From Comamonas sp. (GTDB taxonomy: Bacteria > Pseudomonadota > Gammaproteobacteria > Burkholderiales > Burkholderiaceae_C), in assembly GCA_031277805.1 (NCBI GenBank), contig JAITLR010000007.1, forward strand, positions 310,001 through 374,000: a stretch of 64,000 nucleotides of DNA, in the 5' to 3' direction. The notes below the pieces were generated by a model. That model ran no database searches. It was not told the DNA's origin and worked only from the letters and a program-made list of their open reading frames with translations. This document shows, piece after piece, positions 26,887-34,918 of this stretch (position 1 is its first letter; each line of letters opens with the position of its first letter). Made by a program: the position numbers and the translations under genes.

Positions 26887-26954
26887 TTGTTTCCTTGGTC
26901 GGGTGTGACGGCTCTGATGGCCTCTTCCCTTTGTGTTTTTGGTACGCTGCCACG

Positions 26955-27866
26955 TTAGTCCGTGGGGCCGCCCATGATGGCTGTGCGCTCCATCTTGCGG
27001 TGGCAAGGCTGGTAGTCCATCACGGCGTAATGCTGGGTGGAGCGGTTGTCCCAGAAGGCCATGCTGTTCTTGCGCCATTTGAAGCGCACCTGATACTCGG
27101 GAATCATGGCCTGGCTTGTCAGGTAGTTGAGCAGCTGCGAAGCGCCGGGCGACTTGTCGAGGCCGAAGCGCACATTGGCAGGCGTGTTGTAGTTGGTGAA
27201 ATGGGTGGTGAAGCTGCTGTTGACGAACAGAATCTTCTCGCCGGTTTCGGGGTGGATGCGGACCACAGGGTGCTCTGCATCAGGGTACTTGGCTTTCAGC
27301 GCCAGACGTTGCTCGATGGGCATGGCCGCGCCAAAGCTGGCCTCGATGCTGTGGCGGGCGCGCAGATGCTCAATCTTGGTCTTGATGTCGTCCGGCAGGT
27401 TGTCATAGGCCATCACCATGTTCACCCACATGGTGTCGCCTCCAACGGGCGGACATTCCACGCAGCGCAGCACACAGCCCATGGGAGGTTGCTCGCGCCA
27501 GGTGGCGTCGGTATGCCAGGAGTTTTCGTTGCGGTCCAGCGGATGGTCGGGGGTCTTGTAGATCTGCACCAGGCCCGGATGGTCGGGGTGGCTGCCCACC
27601 ACGGGGTGGTCTTCCAGCTCACCGAACTTGCGGGCAAACGCCACATGCTCGGCACGCGTGATGTCCTGGTCGCGGAAGAAGATCACGCGGTGCTTGAGCA
27701 ACGCCTGACGGATTTCTGCCATCAGGCCCTCGTCTTCGGTGGCTGCGCCAAGGTGCACATTGGACAGCTCTGCACCGATGGAGCAGGTCAGCGGGTTGAC
27801 TTCCAGCGACCGTGTCAGAGAGCTGGACCGGATCACGGAAGGGGCTGCGCCAAGGTCGGTTTTCAT
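26955..27866 (-). CDS. TauD/TfdA-family 2-oxoglutarate- and Fe(II)-dependent dioxygenase
   Basis: 303-residue non-haem iron oxygenase. Iron ligands are visible as H118 and D120 in SWHTDATW and the distal His near 279 in DNRSTQHYAVMDY, followed by the RKMER region expected to hold the 2-oxoglutarate carboxylate. Members oxidise taurine, alkylsulfonates, phenoxyalkanoates or betaines; the exact substrate is not readable. It is divergent from an AraC-type regulator, and a Bug binding protein follows it. Confidence 0.92.
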   Translation of the reverse strand: MKTDLGAAPSVIRSSSLTRSLEVNPLTCSIGAELSNVHLGAATEDEGLMAEIRQALLKHRVIFFRDQDITRAEHVAFARKFGELEDHPVVGSHPDHPGLVQIYKTPDHPLDRNENSWHTDATWREQPPMGCVLRCVECPPVGGDTMWVNMVMAYDNLPDDIKTKIEHLRARHSIEASFGAAMPIEQRLALKAKYPDAEHPVVRIHPETGEKILFVNSSFTTHFTNYNTPANVRFGLDKSPGASQLLNYLTSQAMIPEYQVRFKWRKNSMAFWDNRSTQHYAVMDYQPCHRKMERTAIMGGPTD

Positions 27867-27976
27867 GGAGAAGTCTCCTTATAGAATTGATGCCCGTCAG
27901 TGTGAAAACTCCCTCTCGATGGCGCTTGTCATTACATGACTGGTGCTTTTCATTTAGTGCCAAGTCAGTACAACCC
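27867..27976. promoter_or_regulatory. Divergent promoter region between dioxygenase and AraC-type regulator
   Basis: 110 bp separate the two divergent starts, so both promoters and the probable regulator site lie here. AAGGAGACTTCTCC spacing on the minus strand gives the dioxygenase a good ribosome site (GGAGA before the start). No clear operator repeat could be assigned by eye. Confidence 0.55.
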
Positions 27977-28996
27977 ATGGTCTCTCTCGTTCGCGCAGCC
28001 TGCTTGACCAACTATGACGAAGTGGCTCGTGCTTCGGGGTTGAACAGCACGCGTATGCTGTTCGATGCAGGGCTCAGTCCAGGTGTGCTGGAGGAGCCGG
28101 ATCTGATGATTCCGGTGGACAAGGTCGGGCGTCTGCTGCAGGCCTCGGCCATCCAGTCGGGCAATGAGAGCTTCGGTCTGTGCATGGCGCGTTCGCGTCT
28201 GCTATCCAATATGGGTCCTGTCGGTTTGCTGATCCGTGATCAGGAGACCTTGCGGGATTCGCTCAACCTGCTGGTGCGCTATCTGGCACTGCTCAATGGT
28301 GCGATGACGCTGGAGGTGGAAGAGCAGGCCGATACGGTGCTGATCCGGGAGCTGCTGCTGGCTGGCCGCGCCCATGAGCCTACACGCCAGCGCGTGGAGC
28401 TGGCGCTGGGCGTGATGGTGCGTGCAATTCGTCAGTTGATTGGGCGGGACTGGCAGCCGCGAATGGTGTGTTTTGAGCATGCGGCGCCCAAGGATCTGGG
28501 CATGCACCACCTGATGTTTGGCCCGCGTGTGGAATTCAATCAGGAGTTCAACTGCATCGTCTGTGCCAAGACCGATCTGGATACGCGAAACGAGTTTGCG
28601 GACCCCGCCATGGTGCGCTATGCGCAGAAGCTGCTGGAGTCGGTGACGCCTTCCAGTGAGGAAGCGGTGCTGGACGATGTACGCCGTACCATCTTGCTGC
28701 TGTTGCCCAGCGGGCGCTGCAGCATCGAAAAAGTGAGCGAGCATCTGGGTGTGGTGCCGCGCACCATTCAACGGCGGCTGACGGAAAAAGGTCAGAGCTT
28801 TTCCTCGCTGATGAACGATATCCGCAAGGAACTGGCTGCGCGCTATGTGTTTGAGAGCAGCCGCTCCCTGACCGAGGTCGCAGAGCTATTGGGTTTTACT
28901 GCGCCCAGCAGCTTTTCGCGCTGGTACCAGGGCCAGTTTGGCTGCAGTGCCAAGGACAGTCGCGCCAAAGTGCAGAACGGCGTTTCCGAAGCGTAA
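27977..28996 (+). CDS. AraC-family transcriptional regulator with arabinose-binding-like N-terminus
   Basis: 339 residues from ATG 27977 (MVSLVRAACLTNYDE). The frame is open upstream into the dioxygenase gene, which is less likely. The N-terminal 200 residues are of the Arabinose_bd type found in OruR/ArgR-like regulators (GLSPGVLEEPDLMIPVDKVGRLL). The C-terminal 100 residues hold the double helix-turn-helix (SIEKVSEHLGVVPRTIQRRL and SLTEVAELLGFTAPSSFSRW). By position it most likely controls the divergent dioxygenase and Bug gene pair. Confidence 0.92.
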   Translation: MVSLVRAACLTNYDEVARASGLNSTRMLFDAGLSPGVLEEPDLMIPVDKVGRLLQASAIQSGNESFGLCMARSRLLSNMGPVGLLIRDQETLRDSLNLLVRYLALLNGAMTLEVEEQADTVLIRELLLAGRAHEPTRQRVELALGVMVRAIRQLIGRDWQPRMVCFEHAAPKDLGMHHLMFGPRVEFNQEFNCIVCAKTDLDTRNEFADPAMVRYAQKLLESVTPSSEEAVLDDVRRTILLLLPSGRCSIEKVSEHLGVVPRTIQRRLTEKGQSFSSLMNDIRKELAARYVFESSRSLTEVAELLGFTAPSSFSRWYQGQFGCSAKDSRAKVQNGVSEA

Positions 28997-29017
28997 AAAG
29001 CGGGCTCAAAGGCCCGC
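28994..29017 (-). terminator. Terminator of the second Bug gene
   Basis: GCGGGC (29000-29005) pairs with GCCCGC (29012-29017) around a 6-nt loop. On the minus strand the stem is followed by TTTTTA, placing it 30 bp after the Bug gene stop and opposite the end of the AraC gene. Confidence 0.75.
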
Positions 29018-29046
29018 AGAACACACTACCCAAAACGTCGCACCCC

Positions 29047-30150
29047 TCAGTTGCCAGCGAGCTTGAGCTTGCTCAGAATCTTGCGGTTCTGTTCCACCGT
29101 GGCCAGCATCTTTTGCTGCAGCTCTTGCAGCGTGCTCGGCTGTGGAGCGTCAAAACCCTGGGCCTTGAGCTGTGTCTGGAACTTGGCCGATTGCGTGATT
29201 TTTTCCATCTCCTGGCGCACTTTTTTCACGACAGCGGGCGGTGTGCTGCTCAGCACAAACAGGCCCACGCTGGCATCGGGCATCACAAAGTCGGGCATGT
29301 TCTGCTCGGCAAAGCTGGGCACATCCGGCAGCAGCCTGGAGCGGGCAGGGGAAACCACTCCCAATGCCTTGAGCTTGCCGGCCTTGATGAGGGATGCTGC
29401 ATTGGTGACGACCTCGAATGTCATCTGAACCTGATTGCCCATGAGGTCCACGATGGCCGGGGCAGAACCTTTGTAGGGAACGATGGTGATCTTGCGGCCG
29501 CTTTTTTCACTCAGCAACTCGCCCAGCAGGTCGGAGCGGGTGCCGGGGCTCAGGTTGGCGACATTGATGGGATCCTTGGACTGGCGAGCCAGGTCCAGCA
29601 CTTCCTGAATCTTGTTGGGTGCAAAGCGGTTGTTGGCGACCAGGATATGCACCATGCTGGCGACGTCCGACACATAAGTGAAGGTTTTTTGTACGTCGAA
29701 TGGTGTCTTCACCGTGAGCGGAAAGTCTGTCCAGATGCTGGAAGGCGCAATCATCACGGTGTGCCATTCAGCAGGGGCATTCATCACGGCGCGTTCGGCA
29801 ATCACGGCAGAGCCGCCGGGCTTGTTATCCACGATGACGGGCTGCCCCAGATTGCCTTGCAGGTGCTCGGCAACCAGGCGCGCAACCCCATCAGAGATGC
29901 CACCGGGCGGAGCGGGAACGACGATGCGCAGAGGTTTGCTTGGCCAGTCCTGAGCGGGAGTTTGTGCTTGTGCAGCGTTGGCCGCCAACAGGCCCAGACC
30001 GAGTGCGGCAGCGCCTCTGCACAGTTGTTTTGTGAGCTTTTTGAGGGCCATCCTAAGAGGTCTGTTCGGCACAGTCGATATGGTTTTGCGGCGATTGAAT
30101 CTGCGCGCGGCAGTGTTGCAGGGGAAGTGAAATTTCACTGCGTTTGTCAT
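29047..30150 (-). CDS. Bug-family periplasmic substrate-binding protein, second copy
   Basis: Binding protein with the Bug signature AQDWPSKPLRIVVPAPPGGISDGVARLV, the inner motif NKPGGSAVIAERAVM and KGSAPAIVDLMGNQVQMTFE. Two starts compete. ATG 30150 has a strong AGGAGACAAAG just before it but gives a long basic leader ahead of the signal peptide; ATG 30051 (MALKKLTKQLCRG) gives a normal signal peptide but a poor ribosome site. I used the former. The leader contains RRFNRRKT, which is not a proper twin-arginine motif. Divergent from the BKACE gene 400 bp away; no membrane subunits nearby. Confidence 0.9.
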   Translation of the reverse strand: MTNAVKFHFPCNTAARRFNRRKTISTVPNRPLRMALKKLTKQLCRGAAALGLGLLAANAAQAQTPAQDWPSKPLRIVVPAPPGGISDGVARLVAEHLQGNLGQPVIVDNKPGGSAVIAERAVMNAPAEWHTVMIAPSSIWTDFPLTVKTPFDVQKTFTYVSDVASMVHILVANNRFAPNKIQEVLDLARQSKDPINVANLSPGTRSDLLGELLSEKSGRKITIVPYKGSAPAIVDLMGNQVQMTFEVVTNAASLIKAGKLKALGVVSPARSRLLPDVPSFAEQNMPDFVMPDASVGLFVLSSTPPAVVKKVRQEMEKITQSAKFQTQLKAQGFDAPQPSTLQELQQKMLATVEQNRKILSKLKLAGN

Positions 30151-30550
30151 CTTTGTCTCCTATTCGTGTCTACATGGAGTGGGCATGAATCGGCCGTAGG
30201 CGCGACGTCTGCCGCTTCTTTTGAGGGGGCTGCGCAGCACTGCAATCCGCGCCGCGCAACCTTTCCGTGCTGGGATGTTGATGCACGGCTTCATGATGGG
30301 AGTGGGGCATGTGCGGCACTTGACGCTTTGTGCCTGGGACTTCGCATTTGGTGACCAGGAATCCCGGCAGAAACCCGAAGTCAGCGGTGAAAGATGCGGG
30401 CGGTGCCTTACCAGGCGCCGTAGCGGCACTGCCTGTCGCGTTTGAGAAAGCGGCTGTCTTGAAATGAAAAGTGCGCTTGCGTGGTGCGTCTGATACTGGG
30501 TTTGTCCATCACCGCCGTGATGCTTCATATCCCAATCGGAGACATAGCAA
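30151..30550. other. Divergent intergenic region, Bug gene and BKACE gene
   Basis: 400 bp with promoters for both neighbours implied. GGAGACATAGCAA precedes the BKACE start. No credible small gene, hairpin terminator or operator is visible; a frame on the minus strand covers most of it but has no recognisable content. Confidence 0.4.
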
Positions 30551-31621
30551 ATGAACTTTCTTGACGGTCACCTCTATCCCGAAAACCAGCAGCCGCTGAT
30601 CATCACGGCCGCTCCCTACGCTCCGGGCTGGATTCCTTCGGACTTCCCCGAAGACATTCCCATCACCATGGAAGAGCAGATTCAGAAAGCGGTGGATTGC
30701 TACGAAGCTGGCGCCACCGTGCTGCACCTGCATGTGCGCGAGGATGATGGCAAGGGCAGCAAGCGCTTGTCCAAGTTCAACGAACTGATTGCCGGTGTGC
30801 GTGAGCGTGTGCCAGAGATGATCATTCAGGTTGGGGGCTCTATCAGCTTTGCACCCGAGGGGCCGGACGGTGAAGCCAAGTGGCTTTCCGACGATACGCG
30901 TCACATGCTGGCCGAGCTGACGCCTGTGCCCGACCAGGTGACGGTAACCGTGAACACCACGCAGATGAACGTGACCGAGCACGCGGGCGAAGATGACTTC
31001 CGCGGTGTCTCCAGGGGCTTCCCGCATTTGCACAAGACCTACAAGGACATGATCGTTCCTTCGAACCCCAGTTTTGTGGAGGAGCATATCCGTCGCCTTT
31101 CCGAGGCCGGCATCCAGAGTGCGTTTCAGGTCTACAACATCAACAGCTTCGAAACCATCGAACGCATGATTCGTCGTGGCGTCTACAAGGGGCCATTGGT
31201 CATGAACTGGGTGGCCATCAGTGGCGGCATGGACCAGGCCAATATCTACAACCTGGCCAATATGCTGCGCGCCGTACCCGACAACGCCATCGTCACGGTG
31301 GAAAGCTCGGTGCTGAACGTGCTGCCTATCAACATGATTGGCATGGCTCTGGGGTTGCATGTGCGTTGCGGCATCGAGGACGTGCTGTGGAATCAGACCC
31401 GCACCGGCAAGATGAGCACCGTGGAGCAGATCAGGCAGCTGGTGCGCATCGCTGGCGAATTCGGCCGCCCCATCGCTACGGCGCAGCAAGCCCGTGAGAT
31501 CAAGCAGATCGGTGTGTTCTATGAGACAGCCGACGAAACCCTGGCCAGGAATGGCTTTGCGCCCAACCGCAATGGCGGCAATCAAGGTTTTTTACGCAAG
31601 CCCATGGATGCAGTGGCTTGA
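30551..31621 (+). CDS. BKACE-family beta-keto acid cleavage enzyme (DUF849)
   Basis: 356-residue zinc-dependent enzyme of the 3-keto-5-aminohexanoate cleavage (Kce/BKACE) family, which condenses a beta-keto acid with acetyl-CoA and releases acetoacetate plus a new CoA thioester. Visible: PLIITAAPYAPGWIPSDFP at the N-terminus, the metal-binding HLHVRED at about 57-63, IQVGGSISF, and the late segment HVRCGIEDVLWNQTRTGK. Substrates within the family range from lysine-fermentation intermediates to dehydrocarnitine, so the real one is undecided. It belongs to the catabolic neighbourhood with two Bug proteins and a dioxygenase. Confidence 0.9.
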   Translation: MNFLDGHLYPENQQPLIITAAPYAPGWIPSDFPEDIPITMEEQIQKAVDCYEAGATVLHLHVREDDGKGSKRLSKFNELIAGVRERVPEMIIQVGGSISFAPEGPDGEAKWLSDDTRHMLAELTPVPDQVTVTVNTTQMNVTEHAGEDDFRGVSRGFPHLHKTYKDMIVPSNPSFVEEHIRRLSEAGIQSAFQVYNINSFETIERMIRRGVYKGPLVMNWVAISGGMDQANIYNLANMLRAVPDNAIVTVESSVLNVLPINMIGMALGLHVRCGIEDVLWNQTRTGKMSTVEQIRQLVRIAGEFGRPIATAQQAREIKQIGVFYETADETLARNGFAPNRNGGNQGFLRKPMDAVA

Positions 31622-31665
31622 TTTGTGGATCGGGTTCGACGATCCCTGCTGCGCTCCAGAAAATC

Positions 31666-31690
31666 AAAAAGGGGCTTGTGCCCCTTTTTT
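31666..31690 (+). terminator. Rho-independent terminator after the BKACE gene
   Basis: AAAAAGGGGC, loop TTGT, GCCCCTTTTTT: a compact GC stem ending in a T tract, 45 bp after the stop codon. Confidence 0.85.
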
Positions 31691-31715
31691 GCGGAAGTCG
31701 CGCGAACTCCAAAAA

Positions 31716-31747
31716 CAAAAATGCCCGCTTGTCAGCGGGCATTTTTG
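31716..31747. terminator. Bidirectional terminator next to tRNA-Val
   Basis: A 14-bp perfect stem, CAAAAATGCCCGCT with AGCGGGCATTTTTG around a 4-nt loop. It lies 30 bp downstream of the tRNA on the minus strand and 26 bp after the previous terminator on the plus strand, so it can serve both directions. Confidence 0.85.
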
Positions 31748-31776
31748 CTGCAAGCTCTGGTTTTGCTTGCGATATT

Positions 31777-31853
31777 TGGTAGGCGCGATTGGACTCGAAC
31801 CAACGACCCCCACCATGTCAAGGTGGTGCTCTAACCAGCTGAGCTACGCGCCT
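31777..31853 (-). tRNA. tRNA-Val (anticodon GAC)
   Basis: On the minus strand the gene reads AGGCGCG (acceptor), TA, D-arm GCTCAGCTGGTTAGAGC, anticodon stem CCACC/GGTGG around the loop TTGACAT, T-arm GTTGGTTCGAGTCCAAT, acceptor CGCGCCT, discriminator A and an encoded CCA. The full cloverleaf closes over 77 nt. The GAC anticodon reads GUC and GUU valine codons. Confidence 0.95.
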
Positions 31854-31935
31854 GTCGTTGAAGCCTCAAGTATAACTGCGCGAAATTGCTGTTTTGGAAA
31901 GAATGCGAACTTTTGGTCGATTCTCTGCAAAAAAT

Positions 31936-32859
31936 TTAAGAACCGATGTCCAGCAGGCGCAGGTCCAGCTTTCCCTGCTGCATGGGCGGGCACCAGAAGT
32001 AGCTGCCTGTCAGAGGTTTGGAGAATTCAAACAAGGCGTCGCTGATCCCGTCGTCCAGCCCCAGCATGCGGCGCATCTGTGCTTCGAAGGCATCGAAGCT
32101 GCAGCCGAAGGCCGAGAACATCAGGCCAGTATGGTCCGCGCCTTGTGGGCTGACCTGCCACCATGGCATGGAGCGGCGCAGTATGAAGGCTTCAGGGTCG
32201 AAGCTTTCCTGTGCTGTGCGCTTGACGTGGGCGGACTCGGGGGCATCGTCCAGTTCTTCGTTGTCGCTGAGGCGGCGGCCAATGGCGTGGTCCTGGGCCT
32301 GGCTGGACATTTGTCCGAAGGCAGTGAAGTCGTGTTGCCACTGCTGAAGAGCCCAGAAGCTGCTGCCGTCATGTCCGGTGCCCTGGCCTTGCGCGATAGA
32401 GCAGGCAACGGCGTCATCGTCCTCGGGGTTTTCGGTTCCGTCTTCGTAGCCGGTCAGATCTCGGCCATGCTTGCCCTGGCCGCGCTGGTGCACAAAGGCG
32501 TCGATCACGCGATCCAGCTGCAACGCGGGAGCCAGCAGGGTGCTGAGCTCGTGTGTGCGCGCAATCAGTTCGCCGCGTTCTTCGCCGCGCAGCCACAGGC
32601 ACAGTGCAGCGGGAGTGCTGGGGGCTTCAAACTTCGGACCTTGCAGATGCGGGCATTCATGCAGCAGCGGGATCTGCGCATCCAGATGCTGAACCAGTTG
32701 AGGGCCAAGACCAGCGACCAGTTTGTCTCCATCGACCTGGGCTTGCAGGCGGGCGAGGGCACTGCGCAGATCGCCTGCGCTGCAGGCGGCCAGAGAATAG
32801 AACACATAGCGCGCTTGCGCAGGAACGGGTGCCAGAATGCCGGCTTGTGTTTGGGTCAT
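31936..32859 (-). CDS. DyP-type haem peroxidase
   Basis: 307-residue dye-decolourising peroxidase of the short YfeX-like class. The frame could extend to a TTG at 32892, but ATG 32859 (MTQTQAGILAPVPAQ) is the natural start. The hallmark GxxDG motif is visible as GYEDGTENPEDDD near residue 135. The haem-side segment RSMPWWQVSPQGADHTGLMF and the terminal KPLTGSYFWCPP are typical. No Tat or Sec signal is seen, so it is cytoplasmic or encapsulin-free. Divergent from the Nudix gene. Confidence 0.93.
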   Translation of the reverse strand: MTQTQAGILAPVPAQARYVFYSLAACSAGDLRSALARLQAQVDGDKLVAGLGPQLVQHLDAQIPLLHECPHLQGPKFEAPSTPAALCLWLRGEERGELIARTHELSTLLAPALQLDRVIDAFVHQRGQGKHGRDLTGYEDGTENPEDDDAVACSIAQGQGTGHDGSSFWALQQWQHDFTAFGQMSSQAQDHAIGRRLSDNEELDDAPESAHVKRTAQESFDPEAFILRRSMPWWQVSPQGADHTGLMFSAFGCSFDAFEAQMRRMLGLDDGISDALFEFSKPLTGSYFWCPPMQQGKLDLRLLDIGS

Positions 32860-33021
32860 GAGTGCGATGGGATGGTAGAAATACTGCTTCAAAGTTTAGT
32901 GTGGAATATCGACAGACGCGGCTAGTCGACTCTCGTCCTCATTGTGCAGGCAGACAATGTGATGCAGGCCGGAGTGGATTGAATGTGAAACCGGATCGTT
33001 GAGAGAAAGCAAACAGAAGAT

Positions 33022-33603
33022 ATGACCGATAGTTCAGACATGCATCTGATAGAGCATTGCATTCGCAGCGAGCTGGTGCACCAGGGGAGTTTTTTGCAGC
33101 TTCGCAAGGATACGGTGCGGTTGCCTCATGGCGGTGAGGCGACGCGTGAATATGTGGTTCACCCCGGTGCGGTGGCCGTGATTGGCTTGCTTGATGACGG
33201 GCGTGTGCTGCTGGAGCGGCAGTTCCGCTATCCCGTGGGGCGGGTGATGATCGAGTTTCCTGCCGGCAAGCTGGATAAGGGTGAAAAACCTCTGGTTTGT
33301 GCCCAGCGCGAGTTGCTGGAGGAAACTGGCTATACCGCGCGGGAATGGGCCTATGCCGGGCCGCTGCATCTAGCGATTGGCTATTGCGATGAAGTCATTC
33401 ATGTCTTCTTCGCTCGCGGGCTGACGGCTGGAGAGCGTCGACTCGATGCCGACGAATTTCTGGATGTCTGCAGCATGACGCCTGAGCAGTTGCTCAAAGG
33501 TGTGCAGGGCGGACAGGTGACCGATGCCAAGACGTTGAGCTGCTGCGTCTGGCTGCAGAATGTGCAAAGCGGTGCCTGGTCGTTGGAGTGGCAGGCGGTC
33601 TGA
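33022..33603 (+). CDS. Nudix hydrolase, ADP-ribose pyrophosphatase-like
   Basis: 193 residues. The Nudix box GX5EX7REUXEEXGU is exact at residues 82-104 (GKLDKGEKPL..REL.EETGY). The preceding RQFRYPVGRVMIEFPAG is the signature of the ADP-ribose pyrophosphatase branch, which hydrolyses ADP-ribose to AMP and ribose 5-phosphate as housekeeping. Divergent from the peroxidase gene, with about 160 bp between starts. Confidence 0.92.
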   Translation: MTDSSDMHLIEHCIRSELVHQGSFLQLRKDTVRLPHGGEATREYVVHPGAVAVIGLLDDGRVLLERQFRYPVGRVMIEFPAGKLDKGEKPLVCAQRELLEETGYTAREWAYAGPLHLAIGYCDEVIHVFFARGLTAGERRLDADEFLDVCSMTPEQLLKGVQGGQVTDAKTLSCCVWLQNVQSGAWSLEWQAV

Positions 33604-33611
33604 GTTGCTGA

Positions 33612-33630
33612 TTTGATAGCGGCTAGCGCT
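33612..33630. repeat. Half copy of the dispersed repeat
   Basis: TTTGATAGCGGCTAGCGCT matches one arm of the inverted repeat seen in full at 24377. It starts 8 bp after the Nudix stop and precedes a separate canonical terminator. Confidence 0.55.
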
Positions 33631-33672
33631 CTCTATGTAAGCAATCCGTATGGAAACAATGCCAAGAACGAG

Positions 33673-33700
33673 AAAAGGAGCGCGGTAGGCGCTCCTTTTT
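33673..33700. terminator. Bidirectional terminator between Nudix and aminotransferase genes
   Basis: AAAAGGAGCGC, loop GGTAG, GCGCTCCTTTT plus further T residues: an 11-bp stem shared by the two convergent genes. Confidence 0.85.
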
Positions 33701-33714
33701 TATGGTGCGTTGTC

Positions 33715-34863
33715 TTAGAGCTTGCGCAGGCGTTCGGTTGCGGCAATCAGGGTTTCGTCCTTTTTGGCGAAGCAAAAGCGCACCACGCGCTGATCGAAGC
33801 CGTTGCCATAAAAGGCCGACAGTGGGATGGCTGCGACGCCGTGCTCCCTGACCAGCCATTGGCAGAACTCGGCTTCGTTGAGATCCGAGACGGAGGAGAT
33901 ATCGGCGCAGACAAAGTAGGTGCCGGCGGTGGGCAGGATCTTCAGGCGCGAGCCGGCCAGACCTTGTACGAACAGATCACGCTTGGCTTGGTAGAAGGCC
34001 GAAAGGTTCAGATAAGGCGCAGGGTCCTGCATGTATTGCGCCAGACCCGCCTGCATCGGGGTGTTCACGGTGAAGACGTTGAACTGGTGCACCTTGCGGA
34101 ATTCGGCTGTCAACGCGGCGGGTGCGGCCACGGTGCCGACTTTCCAGCCCGTGACATGGAAGGTCTTGCCAAAGCTGGAGACGATGAAGGCACGCTCGGC
34201 CAGACCCGGATAGCGGGCGCTGCTCAGGTGCTGGGCACCGTCGTAGACCATGTGCTCGTAGACCTCATCGCTGACCAGCATCACGTTGGTGGGAGCCAGC
34301 AGTGCTTCAAGTTGGCGCATTTCCGCATCGGTCCAGATGGTGGCGCTGGGGTTGTGTGGACTGTTGATGATCAAGAGCCGCGTGCGTGGCGTGATGGCGG
34401 CCGCGATCCTGGCAAAGTCAGGGCGGAAGCTCCCAGGCGTCAAAGGCACGCGCACGGCCACACCGCCGGCCAGCTCGATATTTGGCACATAGCTGTCGTA
34501 GCAGGGGTCGAGCACGATGACTTCGTCGCCCGTGTGCACGGTGGCCAGAATGATTGTGAGAATCGCTTGCGTGGCGCCGGCGGTGATGGTGATCTCGCTG
34601 GCTGCGTCATAGTGCTGGCCGTGCGCTGCCTCGATCTTGGCGGCCACGGCTTCGCGCAATGCAGGCCAGCCTGTCATGGGCGGGTACTGGTTGTGACCTG
34701 CACGCATGGCGTTGTCCACGGCATCCAGCAGTTTTGGGTCGCAGCCAAAATCCGGGAATCCCTGCCCCAGATTGACGGCCTTGTGTTCGGCCGCCAGAGC
34801 CGACATGACGGTGAAGATGGTGGTGCCCACATTGGGCAGTTTGCTGGGGAAGGTAGGAGTCAC
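33715..34863 (-). CDS. PLP-dependent aminotransferase, methionine/kynurenine aminotransferase-like
   Basis: Class I/II aminotransferase of 382 residues. The frame is open to 34941 inside cysB, so a GTG at 34863 (reading TPTFPSKLPNVGTT after the initiator) is chosen. KLPNVGTTIFTVMSALAAEH, NLGQGFPDFGCDP and the PLP-lysine segment SSFGKTFHVTGWKVG (Lys near 231) are characteristic of the YbdL/kynurenine transaminase branch. It lies 55 bp downstream of cysB on the same strand, consistent with a link to sulfur amino acid metabolism, though this is inference. Confidence 0.92.
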   Translation of the reverse strand: MTPTFPSKLPNVGTTIFTVMSALAAEHKAVNLGQGFPDFGCDPKLLDAVDNAMRAGHNQYPPMTGWPALREAVAAKIEAAHGQHYDAASEITITAGATQAILTIILATVHTGDEVIVLDPCYDSYVPNIELAGGVAVRVPLTPGSFRPDFARIAAAITPRTRLLIINSPHNPSATIWTDAEMRQLEALLAPTNVMLVSDEVYEHMVYDGAQHLSSARYPGLAERAFIVSSFGKTFHVTGWKVGTVAAPAALTAEFRKVHQFNVFTVNTPMQAGLAQYMQDPAPYLNLSAFYQAKRDLFVQGLAGSRLKILPTAGTYFVCADISSVSDLNEAEFCQWLVREHGVAAIPLSAFYGNGFDQRVVRFCFAKKDETLIAATERLRKL

Positions 34864-34918
34864 GATAGTCTTGCAAAGCAGTTGCGGGGCATGGCGCCCC
34901 GCGACACAAACCGGCGGG

